64,000 nucleotides of DNA from Terriglobia bacterium (GCA_020073605.1 JAIQEW010000009.1:1-64000), one strand, 5' to 3'; counted from the stretch's first letter, positions 44,407 through 53,982 are shown. Numbers and translations are program-made. Notes: generated from the sequence alone by a model not told the origin.

Positions 44407-45132
44407 TTGTTCGTCGTCGCCAGCCCTGAGCCGTGGTTCGCTGAGTGGAATCACGCAGTTCTCGAACATTTGTTCCGAGTTCTGCCGTTCACGTGGCTGC
44501 GGATCACGATCGCTGAAATCTTCACTTACAACTCGCTTGCGAGCACCTGGGTTTTTGCGATCGTCTTCTATCTGTACTGGCGACGGGAAGATGAGCGAAC
44601 TCTGTGGCGAAGGACCCGCCTGGTCGAGGGCACGATCGCCTGCTGGTTCGTTGTTTTAGCGACGCTGCCGATGCGGCCGTTGATTTCCTGGCCTTCTCCG
44701 ACGCGCGTCCCATTCTTTCAGGATCTCTATCCGAGCCATCTTGGTACGGTCGGCACGCCCGACTCCTTTCCGAGCGATTCGACTCTCGTTTACTTAACGG
44801 TAGCGATTGGCTTCGCTCCGCTGAGCCGAAAAGCGTGTGCCAGCCTGATTGCGTTCACATTGCTCGCAATTTCCTTTCCGCGAATCTATTTGGGGGGGCA
44901 CTATCCGATCGACGTGCTTGCTTCGATCATCATGGCCGTTGTGGCCGCGATTTTGGTTCGGCTCTGGGGCGCGCGGTCCGGCATGTCTCGCTTCCTGGAA
45001 TGGGCTGCCACGCGCGGGCGCGTGACCGAGTTTTTTGTTTTTGCCTGGCTCTTCGAATTAGGGGAGGGATTTCGTTCGGGAATGGATCTATTTCACACGC
45101 TTCTTCGCTCGGTGCACCATGTGGCTCGATAG
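44407..45132 (+). CDS. PAP2-family membrane phosphatase
   Basis: A 241-residue membrane protein of the phosphatidic acid phosphatase type 2 superfamily. The catalytic region has PSDSTLVYLTVAIG (core 'PSxH'-like segment with serine in place of the usual histidine) and SFPRIYLGGHYPIDVLAS, the second SRxxxxxHxxxD motif in the form FPRIYLGGHYPID. Five or six membrane helices are visible. A likely substrate is undecaprenyl pyrophosphate, recycled after EPS polymerisation. The substitution at the first histidine position could lower activity. TTG 44407 follows GTGAGGTG. Confidence 0.8.
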   Translation: MFVVASPEPWFAEWNHAVLEHLFRVLPFTWLRITIAEIFTYNSLASTWVFAIVFYLYWRREDERTLWRRTRLVEGTIACWFVVLATLPMRPLISWPSPTRVPFFQDLYPSHLGTVGTPDSFPSDSTLVYLTVAIGFAPLSRKACASLIAFTLLAISFPRIYLGGHYPIDVLASIIMAVVAAILVRLWGARSGMSRFLEWAATRGRVTEFFVFAWLFELGEGFRSGMDLFHTLLRSVHHVAR

Positions 45133-45179
45133 CAATCTGCTCTCCTGATGGCAAAGGCACGACCATTCCCGTCTTGCCC

Positions 45180-45476
45180 GACTTCGTCTGCTTGCTCAGC
45201 CACGCTCGGCTCGTGCTGACCGACTCGGGAGGCATTCAGGAGGAAACCGCGGCCCTAGGGGTGCCCTGCCTCACGCTCCGCCAAAACACTGAGCAGCCCA
45301 TTGCGGTAACCGATGGGACGAAACATATCGTCGGCACAGACCGCGCAAAAGTCGCCCGCGCCGCATCCGACATTCTTGCCGGCGAGGCCAAGGCAGGGCG
45401 CGTTCCTGACCTTCGGGACGGCAAGGCCGCACAGCGCATCGTCGAGATCATTCTCAATGAAGTGGCTCGTCACTGA
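45180..45476 (+). pseudogene. 3' fragment of a UDP-GlcNAc 2-epimerase (wecB) copy
   Basis: From DFVCLLSHARLVLTDSGGIQ to the stop, this stretch encodes a 98-residue C-terminus of a non-hydrolysing UDP-GlcNAc 2-epimerase. It is about 84% identical at protein level (16 differences counted by eye) to the end of the intact gene at 48734-49837. The first 270 residues of the enzyme are missing, and no start codon with a ribosome binding site precedes it, so it is a pseudogene. The upstream 45 bases belong to no recognised gene. It marks a past duplication or recombination event between the two sites. Confidence 0.85.
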
Positions 45477-45847
45477 GAAGCGCGCGGCCTGCGTTCCCAG
45501 TCTCGACTTGCTTGCCACCCTTTCCCACCGCAGCTTCCCACTCTGCCAGGGTCTTGCGAGCCGATACGAGGGCAATGTCCTGCCCATTGTCGGCAAGCAT
45601 TTGGAGTTCGATTGGCCGCATCGAGGTTCCGGCTGTACCGGGAGCTCGCGGGGTCACATAAAGATCATAACACATTGAAAATAGGCTACTTGTCGCACGT
45701 TCGAATCCGGCCTGGTCCCCCTCATTCTGCCAGGATTGGTATCGGAGGTGCGGAAGGATTCCTCATTCTGCCTTGGCCTCTACCCGTTGACGGGAGGAGG
45801 TTAACGTGCCGCTGGACTAGTCCCCAGCCAATTCTGAGAGGGGCGTG
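45477..45847. other. Intergenic stretch after the wecB fragment
   Basis: About 370 bases. A minus-strand frame (45454-45675) reads protein-like in part (NGQDIALVSARKTLAEWEAA) but has no ribosome binding site or family, and overlaps the wecB fragment. The sequence TCATTCTGCC occurs twice within 60 bases (near 45721 and 45764). No other structure was found. Confidence 0.3.
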
Positions 45848-46708
45848 ATGAACTCACGATCTGAGAAGCCAACCTCGGGGATCCCGCTAACACATGAGAC
45901 GCCGGCGCTCGGGATCCCAATCTCGATCATCATTCCGGCATATAACGAGGCGGCTCGACTGCCGCGCGCTCTCGAGCGCATTCGCGATTACATTGAGCAG
46001 CGTCAGCGCGGCTCCAGTGTGCTGACTGGTGAGCCTGGACCGATTGAGGTCATCGTCGTCGACGACGGCTCGCAGGACGGCACCGCTGAAATCGTCCTTT
46101 CCGCGCGGGAGGCTTTCCCCGGCTTGCGCCTCGTGTCCAACGGACGTAACCGCGGAAAAGGCTATAGCGTTCGGCACGGAATGCTCGAAGCCGCAGGTCG
46201 CATAGCACTCTTTACGGATGCCGATCTTTCTGCCCCGATTGAAGAAATGGAGAAGCTGCTCGGGCCTTTGGCTTCTGCAGATGTCGCCATCGGCTCGCGC
46301 GCGCTGGAACGATCTCTTATCGCGGTCCGGCAGTCGAAGCTGCGCGAAATCGCCGGCAAGACCTTCAACGCACTTGTTCAGCTGATTACGGGAGTTCGTT
46401 TCCGCGACACCCAGTGTGGATTCAAGGCATTTGTCGTCTCGCGCACGCGCATTATCTTTGAACAACAACGCATTGAAGGTTTCGGCTTTGATCCCGAGCT
46501 TCTCTTTCTCGCCAAACGCCACGGCTTTAGCTGCGTGGAGATCCCCATCCGCTGGGCCCATGACCCAGCTACCAAAGTCCGGGTTGTGCGGGACAGTTTC
46601 CGGATGTTTTGCGACCTGGCACGCATTCGGTGGAACTGGTTCATCGGGCGGTATCCAAGAGCAGAATCGCACGCGTTTGCCGCCGATTCGCCCTTGGAAA
46701 TTGACTGA
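45848..46708 (+). CDS. Dolichyl-phosphate glucose/mannose synthase-like glycosyltransferase family 2
   Basis: A 286-residue GT2. ISIIIPAYNEAARLPRALER, VIVVDDGSQDGTAE, GKGYSVRHGMLEAAG, the DxD motif TDADLSAPIEEM and FRDTQCGFKAF are the signature of ALG5/DPM1-type polyprenyl-phosphate sugar transferases. It lacks the C-terminal membrane helices of some relatives. It should make a polyprenyl-phosphate-linked glucose or mannose used to decorate the EPS on the outer face of the membrane. ATG 45848 has GAGAGGGG directly upstream. Confidence 0.88.
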   Translation: MNSRSEKPTSGIPLTHETPALGIPISIIIPAYNEAARLPRALERIRDYIEQRQRGSSVLTGEPGPIEVIVVDDGSQDGTAEIVLSAREAFPGLRLVSNGRNRGKGYSVRHGMLEAAGRIALFTDADLSAPIEEMEKLLGPLASADVAIGSRALERSLIAVRQSKLREIAGKTFNALVQLITGVRFRDTQCGFKAFVVSRTRIIFEQQRIEGFGFDPELLFLAKRHGFSCVEIPIRWAHDPATKVRVVRDSFRMFCDLARIRWNWFIGRYPRAESHAFAADSPLEID

Positions 46709-47202
46709 GCTTTTGCTTCACGTCGGGAACTTTGACCCGGCTTAAGGTGTGAATGCCAAGAGCCGGAAGACCTTTCGGGGCCTGCTGCGAAGCGCTGTCT
46801 TCTAGGTTGATGGGTACTCAGGCTGGAATCCGTCCATCACGATTGACACTGCGTCCCCACCCAATCCCATTATTGGTGGGGATACTTCTTGCGTCCCTCT
46901 CCCGTCAGATTCGCTCGCAGTTCATCTTGGTCTAATTTGGCAGCAGGTCGTAGACATCATGTTTCATTTGAGTTCAGACGTATACCTTGCCATTGGCCAC
47001 GGTTGACAAACTACATTTGATGGCCAACCCTGGCGTCTGCGATCCGCCACCCGGGGTCCCCCACAACAGGTTTTGAAGATTCGCCGCATCGCGACAGGCG
47101 CGCATCCTGTTTCAAGTGAGAGTCACCAACTCGTGTCTTATTCCCGGGCCAGTGACCATCACCTAACCGGACGAATTCGATTCCCGGGCCTGAGCAATTG
47201 AC
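46709..47202. other. Intergenic stretch, mostly empty
   Basis: Nearly 500 bases without a convincing gene. A 60-codon frame at 46753-46935 has no recognisable family. A hairpin at 46855-46881 is listed separately. The promoter of the dehydrogenase gene should be near the right end. Confidence 0.35.
46855..46892 (+). terminator. Possible terminator hairpin
   Basis: CCCCACCCAAT and ATTGGTGGGG pair with one bulge around loop CCCATT, then a moderately T-rich ATACTTCTTG follows. It lies about 150 bases after the glycosyltransferase stop and would close that transcript. Confidence 0.4.
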
Positions 47203-48606
47203 GTGCGATATACTGCGGTTGCACAAACGCCTGAACCGGCACGTCGGTTAACCTTGCAAATCTCAGTAATCGGCTGCGGCTATGTGGGTCTGGTGACGGG
47301 AGCATGTCTCGCCGAAATCGGGCACGATGTAGTGTGCGCCGATAAAGACGAATCCATCATCAATGCATTAAAGGACGGGAAATCCCCCATCTATGAGCCG
47401 CACCTCGATGAAATGCTGGCCCGGTGCAGCCGGGAAGGCCGCCTGACGTTCACCACTAATTCCGCGGAGGCCGTTCGCTCGAGCGATATCATCTTCATCT
47501 GCGTCGGCGTACCACAGATGGAGACTGGCGACGCCGACCCGTCCGCCATCGAAAGTGTGGCACGGCTCATCGCGACCGCATCGCCTTCCGAGAAACTCGT
47601 GGTGGTAAGAAGCGGCGTTCCTGTTGAAACGGGGCAGAAGATTCGGCATCTGCTCGCAGTCTACAGCCGCGGAGACGGACACAACTTCCGCGTGGCCGCG
47701 AACCCTCAGTTCCTCCGGGAAGGGACCGGTGTAGAAGATCTTCTCCATCCCGACCGCATCCTGGTAGGTGTGAGCGAGCCGGAAACCGAGCAGCAACTCC
47801 GTGAAGCCTACCAACCGATCCTGGATCGTCGATTCGTCTGTCCTATCCATACGACTGGCTGTCCGCCGAGCGCGCCGCCAAAGTTCGTGGCCACGAGCGT
47901 CCAGAGCGCAGAGCTGATCAAGCACGTCTCGAATTCATTCTTGGCCATGAAGATCTCGTACGCCAATATGGTCGGCGACCTCTGCGAACAGATCGGCGGA
48001 GATGTGCAACAAGTGACGCGAGCGCTTGGGCTAGACCGGCGCATCGGCTCTCAGTTTCTGAATGCCGGCCTCGGTTTTGGCGGCCCCCGTTTGCCCCGTG
48101 ACATCCGCGCACTATGCCGGCTGGCAGACCGGATCGGAATCGATTTCGGAATGCTCGAAGAAGCCGAACGCATCAACCAGCAGCGCGTCAATCGCTTTCT
48201 GGCAAGGATGCAGCGGGCCCTGTGGGTCATCAAAGACAAACGCATCGGTTTTCTCGGGCTCGCCGCCAAGCCGGATACCGACGACATCCGCTCTTCACCT
48301 GCCATCGAATTGATCCGACGCCTTGTGGCGGAGGGCGCGCAAGTACGCGCCTACGATCCCCAGGCGTTGGCCAAGGCGCAAGCCGAGTGCCCGCAACTCA
48401 CCATCGGCGCAAGTCCGTACGAAGCCGCCGAAGGCGCGGATGCCCTCCTGATCGCCACGGAATGGAATGATTTTCGGGAGCTGGATTGGGAGCGTATTCG
48501 CGATGCCATGGCGCGTCCCCTCGTGTTTGACGGACGCAACTTGATGGACCCCCGCAAAATGAAGTTGCTCGGATTCGAATACCATTCAGTCGGACGGCCT
48601 GACTAA
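47203..48606 (+). CDS. UDP-glucose/GDP-mannose dehydrogenase family protein lacking the catalytic cysteine
   Basis: A 467-residue member of the nucleotide-sugar 6-dehydrogenase family. The NAD domain (SVIGCGYVGLVTGACLAEIG), FICVGVP, NPQFLREGTGVEDLLHPDRI and SAELIKHVSNSFLAMKI (conserved Lys and Asn) are present, as is the C-terminal GLAAKPDTDDIRSSP. The catalytic block, normally GFGGSCFPKD or GFGGPCLPRD, reads GLGFGGPRLPRD: arginine R296 replaces the nucleophilic cysteine (codon CGT at 48088-48090). The usual four-electron oxidation to the uronate should be impossible. A two-electron reaction, a structural role or an inactivating mutation remain possible. GTG 47203 is used; TTG 47254 is an alternative nearer the NAD motif. 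Confidence 0.85.
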   Translation: MRYTAVAQTPEPARRLTLQISVIGCGYVGLVTGACLAEIGHDVVCADKDESIINALKDGKSPIYEPHLDEMLARCSREGRLTFTTNSAEAVRSSDIIFICVGVPQMETGDADPSAIESVARLIATASPSEKLVVVRSGVPVETGQKIRHLLAVYSRGDGHNFRVAANPQFLREGTGVEDLLHPDRILVGVSEPETEQQLREAYQPILDRRFVCPIHTTGCPPSAPPKFVATSVQSAELIKHVSNSFLAMKISYANMVGDLCEQIGGDVQQVTRALGLDRRIGSQFLNAGLGFGGPRLPRDIRALCRLADRIGIDFGMLEEAERINQQRVNRFLARMQRALWVIKDKRIGFLGLAAKPDTDDIRSSPAIELIRRLVAEGAQVRAYDPQALAKAQAECPQLTIGASPYEAAEGADALLIATEWNDFRELDWERIRDAMARPLVFDGRNLMDPRKMKLLGFEYHSVGRPD

Positions 48607-48707
48607 TCTCACCCATCTCAGACAGCCCGCTCGCCGCAGAAGCAACCGGGGATAGGCTTTCGACACTCCGACTCTTCGCCACAAAACGAGCGAAACCGCC
48701 CGAATGC

Positions 48708-48713
48708 TATACT
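48708..48713 (+). promoter_or_regulatory. Candidate -10 element upstream of wecB
   Basis: TATACT at 48708-48713 matches the -10 consensus closely and lies 20 bases before the wecB ATG. The -35 side (AACGAG at 48685-48690) is poor, so the call is tentative. Confidence 0.35.
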
Positions 48714-48733
48714 CCGTCCGAAGCTGATTCGAA

Positions 48734-49837
48734 ATGAAGATCGCCAACATCGTCGGCGCGCGTCCCAATCTGGTGAAGATCGCGCCCTTGCTGCGCGCGA
48801 TGCGTGAGCACCCGGAGATTCAGCCTCTGCTGGTCCACACAGGCCAGCACTACGACGAGAAGCTTTCCGACATCTTTTTCCGCCAAATGGCCATCCCTGA
48901 GCCGGACGTCAATCTCGAGGTGGGTTCCGGCTCGCAAGCGTTCCAAACCGCTGAAATCCTGAAGCGGATCGAGCCTGTTTTGCTCGAGCATCGCCCGGAC
49001 CTGCTGCTCGTGGTCGGCGATGTCAACTCGACAATCGCCGCCTCTCTGGCCGCCGCAAAATTGGGAATACCGATCGCGCACGTGGAAGCGGGTCTGCGCA
49101 GCTTCGACCGCGCGATGCCGGAAGAGATCAATCGCGTTCTGACCGATTCGATCTCGGACTATCTTTTCGTCACCGAAAGGAATGCGATCGAAAACCTGCT
49201 ACGCGAAGGGCGCCCCCGCGAACGAATCTACTTCGTGGGCAACGTGATGATCGACGCCCTGCAGCACTTCTTACCGATCGCGCGGCAATCGAAGATCGGC
49301 GCGGAGCTCGGCCTCATGAACGGAAATGGCGCGTTCCATCCGTTCGCGGTGCTAACGCTCCACAGACCCTCGAACGTCGATTCCGTCGATACGCTGCGGA
49401 ACCTGATGGGCGCCGTCGAGGAAGTGGCGGCGAAAATGCCGGTCATCTTCCCCGTCCACCCGCGGACCCAGCAGAAACTCGAGCAACTCGGTTCGCAAAG
49501 CCACTACCGCACCCGCACGGTTCCGCCGCTCGGGTACCTCGACTTCGTTTGTTTGCTCAGCCACGCCCGGCTCGTGCTGACCGACTCCGGCGGAATCCAA
49601 GAGGAAACCACCGCTCTGGGGGTACCCTGCCTCACGCTGCGCGAAAACACGGAACGGCCCATCACTGTCACCGAAGGGACGAATCAGATTGTCGGCACAG
49701 ACCGCGCCAAGATCGCCCGCGCCGCGTCCGAGATACTCGCCGGCAAGGCCAAAACAGGCCGCGTTCCGGAGCTATGGGACGGCAAGGCCGCACAGCGAAT
49801 CGTCGAAATCATTCTCAAGGAAGTACCTCACCACTAG
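48734..49837 (+). CDS. wecB: UDP-N-acetylglucosamine 2-epimerase (non-hydrolysing)
   Basis: A 367-residue enzyme converting UDP-GlcNAc to UDP-ManNAc. KIANIVGARPNLVKIAPLLR, LLVHTGQHYDEKLSDIFFRQ, PIAHVEAGLRSFDRAMPEEI, LTLHRPSNVDS and TDSGGIQEETTALGVPCLTL are the family signatures, with the conserved Asp, Glu and His residues in place. Length is normal. The gene follows the UGDH-family gene by 127 bases and has its own -10 candidate. The classic partner of WecB is WecC, a UDP-ManNAc dehydrogenase in the same superfamily as the upstream gene, so that gene's missing cysteine is all the more striking. A truncated copy sits at 45180. Confidence 0.95.
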   Translation: MKIANIVGARPNLVKIAPLLRAMREHPEIQPLLVHTGQHYDEKLSDIFFRQMAIPEPDVNLEVGSGSQAFQTAEILKRIEPVLLEHRPDLLLVVGDVNSTIAASLAAAKLGIPIAHVEAGLRSFDRAMPEEINRVLTDSISDYLFVTERNAIENLLREGRPRERIYFVGNVMIDALQHFLPIARQSKIGAELGLMNGNGAFHPFAVLTLHRPSNVDSVDTLRNLMGAVEEVAAKMPVIFPVHPRTQQKLEQLGSQSHYRTRTVPPLGYLDFVCLLSHARLVLTDSGGIQEETTALGVPCLTLRENTERPITVTEGTNQIVGTDRAKIARAASEILAGKAKTGRVPELWDGKAAQRIVEIILKEVPHH

Positions 49838-49911
49838 CCAATGCGCGCACACACGCAATCACGCTCCGTCGCAATAGCGAATCCTACAGCGCGCATCTTT
49901 GCGCCTTAGCA

Positions 49912-51045
49912 ATGGACCAGGCCAACATCGTTATCATCGGCGGCGGCGTCGTAGGCTGTGCGATCGCTCGCGCGCTGTCGGCGCGCTGGGATGACGTCTT
50001 CGTTCTCGAAGCTCTTCCGAAAATCGGAATGCTCACGAGCACGCGCAACAGCGGCGTGATTCATTCCGGCCTGTACTACGCTCCCGGCTCGCTGAAGGCC
50101 AAGCATTGTGTGCGGGGAAATCAGCTCACGTACGAATTCTGCCGGACGTACGGAGTGCCTCACCGCCGGATCGGGAAACTTGTCGTTGCATCTTCCGAAG
50201 GAGATTTCGAAGAACTCAAGGCACTCGCCCGCACCGGCGCCGCGAATGGTCTCGAAGGTTTGCGGATCGTCGACCGCGCGGCGATTCGCGCGCGCGAGCC
50301 GCACGTTGAAGGCGCTCACGCTCTCGAAGTTCCCTCAACGGGTATTCTTTCCAGCGAAGATCTCGTGAAGGCCTACGCGCGCGTTGCAGTTGACCACGGC
50401 GCGCACATCGTCAAAAACGCAAAAGTGAGCAAAATCGAGGCCGTGCGCGGCAATATCCGCGTCTTGAGCGAGGCCGGCGAAATCGAGGCTCGATGTCTCG
50501 TGAACAGCGCGGGGCTTTTTGCCGACGACGTTGCTGCCCTGCTCGGTTCGGATATGGCCGCGCACCGCATCTATCCGGTCCGCGGCGAATATTGCGAACT
50601 GGTCCGCGCGAAGCAGGACTGGATCCGCGGCCTGGTCTATCCGATGCCCCATCCCCAGGGCCTCAGTCTCGGCACCCACTTCACGAAGACGCTGTGGGGC
50701 AACGTCCTGATCGGCCCGACGGCGCGTTACATCCAGGACAAGAATGATTACGAGAAGGACCGCGAGCCTGTCGAAGAGTTCGCGCGCCACGCCCGCCTTC
50801 TTTTGCCCGACATCGAGGCGGCCGATCTAGTCCCGGCTTTTTCCGGCATCCGTCCGAAGCTCACTCCGCCTTCGCAATCCTCCACCGCACACGCACACTC
50901 GAAAGGGGCGCCCGATTTCATCATTCAGCGCGATCCACAGTTTCCGAACGTGGTTCAGCTGATAGGTATCGAATCTCCAGGATTGACCTCAGCGCCCGCC
51001 ATCGCCGAGCAGGTGGATGAACTGGTCGGCGAAATTCTCGCCTAG
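49912..51045 (+). CDS. lhgO: FAD-dependent L-2-hydroxyglutarate oxidase-type oxidoreductase
   Basis: A 377-residue DAO-family flavoprotein. NIVIIGGGVVGCAIARALSA is the FAD-binding dinucleotide fold, TSTRNSGVIHSGLYYAPGSL is the LhgO-specific block after it, and IYPVRGEYCELVR, LSLGTHFTKT and FSGIRPKL follow. The family oxidises L-2-hydroxyglutarate to 2-oxoglutarate at the membrane. The symbol is given by this resemblance. ATG 49912 opens directly on the FAD motif; upstream in-frame sequence overlaps wecB and is not coding. The next gene is convergent, only nine bases away. Confidence 0.88.
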   Translation: MDQANIVIIGGGVVGCAIARALSARWDDVFVLEALPKIGMLTSTRNSGVIHSGLYYAPGSLKAKHCVRGNQLTYEFCRTYGVPHRRIGKLVVASSEGDFEELKALARTGAANGLEGLRIVDRAAIRAREPHVEGAHALEVPSTGILSSEDLVKAYARVAVDHGAHIVKNAKVSKIEAVRGNIRVLSEAGEIEARCLVNSAGLFADDVAALLGSDMAAHRIYPVRGEYCELVRAKQDWIRGLVYPMPHPQGLSLGTHFTKTLWGNVLIGPTARYIQDKNDYEKDREPVEEFARHARLLLPDIEAADLVPAFSGIRPKLTPPSQSSTAHAHSKGAPDFIIQRDPQFPNVVQLIGIESPGLTSAPAIAEQVDELVGEILA

Positions 51046-51054
51046 AGTTTCTCT

Positions 51055-53982
51055 CTACAGCAACGGCTCGCCCGAATTCCGCGCGATGATTTCTCGCGTG
51101 GTGTCCCGCAGCCGAACGATCTCCTGCCAGTCATCGCCCGCGGCTGGATTCGGTGTAATCAGCGGACCAAACGTCACGGTCACGCGTCCCGGCCGGGGCA
51201 GGTACGTGCCGTCGCGCAGAATGCGGCGCGCGCCGCGCACGGCCACAGGGCAGATCGGCTTTTGCGTTAAGGCCGCCGCCTTGAACGCGCCAAGATGAAA
51301 CGGACGGATCCCCGTGATCGGCGTGAATGTCCCTTCGGGATAGATCGCCACCGACTCGCCTTGTTCGAGCGCCGCATCCACTTCCTGCGCCAACTCGAGC
51401 CGCGCCTCGGGATCGTTGCGGTCAAATGCAAATTGTCCCGACCGCCGTACGATCGTGCCGACGAATGGCATTGCCAGCACCTCGCCCTTTGCTGCAAACC
51501 GGACGCCCGCGGGCAGGAACGCAAGTGTGACGAGGATATCGATGTAGCTCGAATGGTTCGGCGCGAAAATGCACGGCCCCTTGCGCGCTTCGGCCAAAAC
51601 ATCTCCGCCCTCGACATTCACCGGAATCCCCGCGGCAAACAACATGGCGCGCGCCCCGGCGCGCAACAGCCGCGCCGCTCGCCTTCGATCCCGCATGATC
51701 GCGATCGCGAGCCATAGCGGGAGGAGCAACACGCCGACCGCCAGAAGCGCCCAGACGCCATACAGAAAATTGACTACGCTCTTCCCGCCGTCCTTAACGG
51801 CGGCCCACAGTCGCGGACCAGCGCTCCGCAGCGATAGCCTCGCCACCTGCATCCACGCTGGCTCCGATTTCTTTCCCAGTTTTCCATCAAGGAAGAGCTG
51901 GCGCGTATCGCTGCGGCGCAACTTCCCGCTGGATGTTTTCGGGATCGAGCGCGGCGGAAGCAGCTCGACCGAATCGGGCGGCATTCCCATCGCGGCGTCC
52001 ACAGCGCGGATGATTTCCGCCGTGATGCGTTTCGCTTCCGCCATGCTGCGCACCTCGGCCGCGATGATGAGTCTTTCCGTCCCGCTGCGTTCATCGGGTG
52101 CGCCGAACGCGACCACGTATCCGGCCCGCACGCCGGGGATTGTCCCGGCGATCTCTTCGATCTCGTGCGGATATAGATTGCGCCCGCCTTTGATGATGAC
52201 GTCCTTGGCCCGGCCTGTGATGTAGATCTCGCCTCCGGCCACATACGCGCGATCGCCGGAATCGAGCCATCCGGGCTCGCGCACAAGCTCCAGCGTCGCC
52301 GCCGGATTCCGGTAGTAGCCGCTCGTTGCCGATGGGCTCCGGAACCACAGCCTCCCTTCGACGCGCTCGCCCGCATCTCGACCGTCAGCTTCGATGATGC
52401 GCACCTGGACGTCAGCAAACGGTTTTCCCGCGCTCACGAACTCCAGTGGCGAAGGATCGCCCGGCGCCGCCGGAATCGCGCGGCCCTCGGATTCAAACGC
52501 GTCGCGTTCGATCCTATCCACCTTGTAGCCCGACCCGGCCTTCGCCGCCGAAATACCGAGCGTCGCTTCGGCCAGTCCATAGACCGGCAGCAGGGCCTCG
52601 CGGCGGAAGCCGTAGGGAGCAAAGCGGGCCGCAAACCGCTCGATCGTCGCGGCGTGGACCGGCTCTGCGCCGTTGAACGCCGCACGCCACGAACTCAGAT
52701 CGAGGCCCTCCAGGTCTTTGTCCGCGATCTTTCTCACGCACAACTCGTAAGCAAAATTCGGCGCCGGACTGATTGTCCCGCGATGGCGGTGAATCGCCCG
52801 GAGCCAGCGCTCCGGGCGGCTCAAAAAAGCGAGCGGCGACATTACCACCACCGGATTGGCGGAAAAGAGCGGCACGAGCCACGCTCCGATCAATCCCATG
52901 TCGTGATAGAGCGGCAGCCAGCTCACGGCCACGTCTTCCGGCTGCAACTCGACGGCGGAGGCGATCGAGCGGATGTTCGCCAGCAGGTTCGCATGCGTCA
53001 ACGTGACGCCCTTCGGATCGCCCGTTGACCCTGATGTGTATTGCAGGAATGCGATGTCCTCGCCCCGCGCGCGATGCGAAAGATTCTCCACGGGCCGCCA
53101 TTCGCCTGGACGTGCCTGTCGCGCTTCTTCGGCGGGCACGGCGCTCGCGATCCGTGCGGCGTTCAATACCCCGCGGAGCGAAGGCACGCGCGGCCGCAAC
53201 AGGCGCGCAAGCGCTTCGGCCTGCCGGAAGGTAATCAGGAACTGGGCTTCGGCGTTGCAAAGGATATTCGCCTGCCGCGTCGCGTACTCCGCGATGCGGT
53301 CGGCCCGGAACGGCGGATAGATCGGTACGGGAATCCCGCCCGCGAGCAGGATTCCCGCAAATGAGTAGTAAAACTCAGCGCAGGTGGGAAGCATGATGGC
53401 GACCGTCTGGCCATGTTCGAGGCCGCGGCGCCGCAATTCCCCCGCGACGGCCGAAGCGCGGGCGTAGAGTTCGCCGAACGTGATCGTGCGCAACTGTTCG
53501 TTTTCTTCGTAGAGGTGGATGTGCGCGCGAGCGGGCTCGCCGATGCCGCGCAGCCTCAGAATTTCCGTCAGCGATTCGGCGCCGCGGATTCGCTGCTCGA
53601 GATCCGCGCGTTGCGTGTGGCGGGGCGGTGAAATCGTGGCGGGAGCCGCAGCCGGGCCGCCGGCGGCGTGGACGTGGGACGCCAAATCCTCCCGAAAACT
53701 CTCGTGGACGAGGGCATCGGCGAGATCCTGCACCGTGTCCGCTTCAGCGACCACGCGATCGGGCAATCGCACGCCGCAAGCATCGCCCAGGCGTAGCATC
53801 AGCTCGACACGTTCGAGGCTGCCAAGCCCGAGTTCGCGTTCGAGGTTCGCCGCCGCTCCGCGCGCCGCCAACTCCTCGATCCCCCGCGACCCTCCCAACT
53901 CGGTCAGCAGTTGGCGCACGGTTGCGAGTGTCTGCGTTTCGATGGAAGCGACGCGGTCGAGTCTCGTTCCTGTAGCGCTCAT
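51055..53982 (-). CDS. ACP-acyl-AMP ligase-PlsC acyltransferase fusion
   Basis: A 975-residue three-domain protein. Residues about 15-95 form a carrier domain ([17 protein letters not shown], attachment serine S55). Residues about 130-700 form a FadD32/FAAL-type adenylating domain ([80 protein letters not shown]). After two membrane helices a PlsC acyltransferase domain has NHSSYID (HX4D) and YPEGTFTP. Such a protein could activate a fatty acid, load it on its own carrier and transfer it to a lysophospholipid or other acceptor. ATG 53982 is chosen to open the carrier domain. The gene is convergent with lhgO and divergent from prfA. Confidence 0.9.
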   Translation of the reverse strand: MSATGTRLDRVASIETQTLATVRQLLTELGGSRGIEELAARGAAANLERELGLGSLERVELMLRLGDACGVRLPDRVVAEADTVQDLADALVHESFREDLASHVHAAGGPAAAPATISPPRHTQRADLEQRIRGAESLTEILRLRGIGEPARAHIHLYEENEQLRTITFGELYARASAVAGELRRRGLEHGQTVAIMLPTCAEFYYSFAGILLAGGIPVPIYPPFRADRIAEYATRQANILCNAEAQFLITFRQAEALARLLRPRVPSLRGVLNAARIASAVPAEEARQARPGEWRPVENLSHRARGEDIAFLQYTSGSTGDPKGVTLTHANLLANIRSIASAVELQPEDVAVSWLPLYHDMGLIGAWLVPLFSANPVVVMSPLAFLSRPERWLRAIHRHRGTISPAPNFAYELCVRKIADKDLEGLDLSSWRAAFNGAEPVHAATIERFAARFAPYGFRREALLPVYGLAEATLGISAAKAGSGYKVDRIERDAFESEGRAIPAAPGDPSPLEFVSAGKPFADVQVRIIEADGRDAGERVEGRLWFRSPSATSGYYRNPAATLELVREPGWLDSGDRAYVAGGEIYITGRAKDVIIKGGRNLYPHEIEEIAGTIPGVRAGYVVAFGAPDERSGTERLIIAAEVRSMAEAKRITAEIIRAVDAAMGMPPDSVELLPPRSIPKTSSGKLRRSDTRQLFLDGKLGKKSEPAWMQVARLSLRSAGPRLWAAVKDGGKSVVNFLYGVWALLAVGVLLLPLWLAIAIMRDRRRAARLLRAGARAMLFAAGIPVNVEGGDVLAEARKGPCIFAPNHSSYIDILVTLAFLPAGVRFAAKGEVLAMPFVGTIVRRSGQFAFDRNDPEARLELAQEVDAALEQGESVAIYPEGTFTPITGIRPFHLGAFKAAALTQKPICPVAVRGARRILRDGTYLPRPGRVTVTFGPLITPNPAAGDDWQEIVRLRDTTREIIARNSGEPLL

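Noticed and set aside
45454-45675. Minus-strand frame of 73 codons after the wecB fragment
   Set aside because: Part of it reads protein-like, but there is no start signal or family and it overlaps the fragment.
46753-46935. 60-codon frame downstream of the glycosyltransferase
   Set aside because: No conserved motif or ribosome binding site; it overlaps a hairpin that looks like a terminator.
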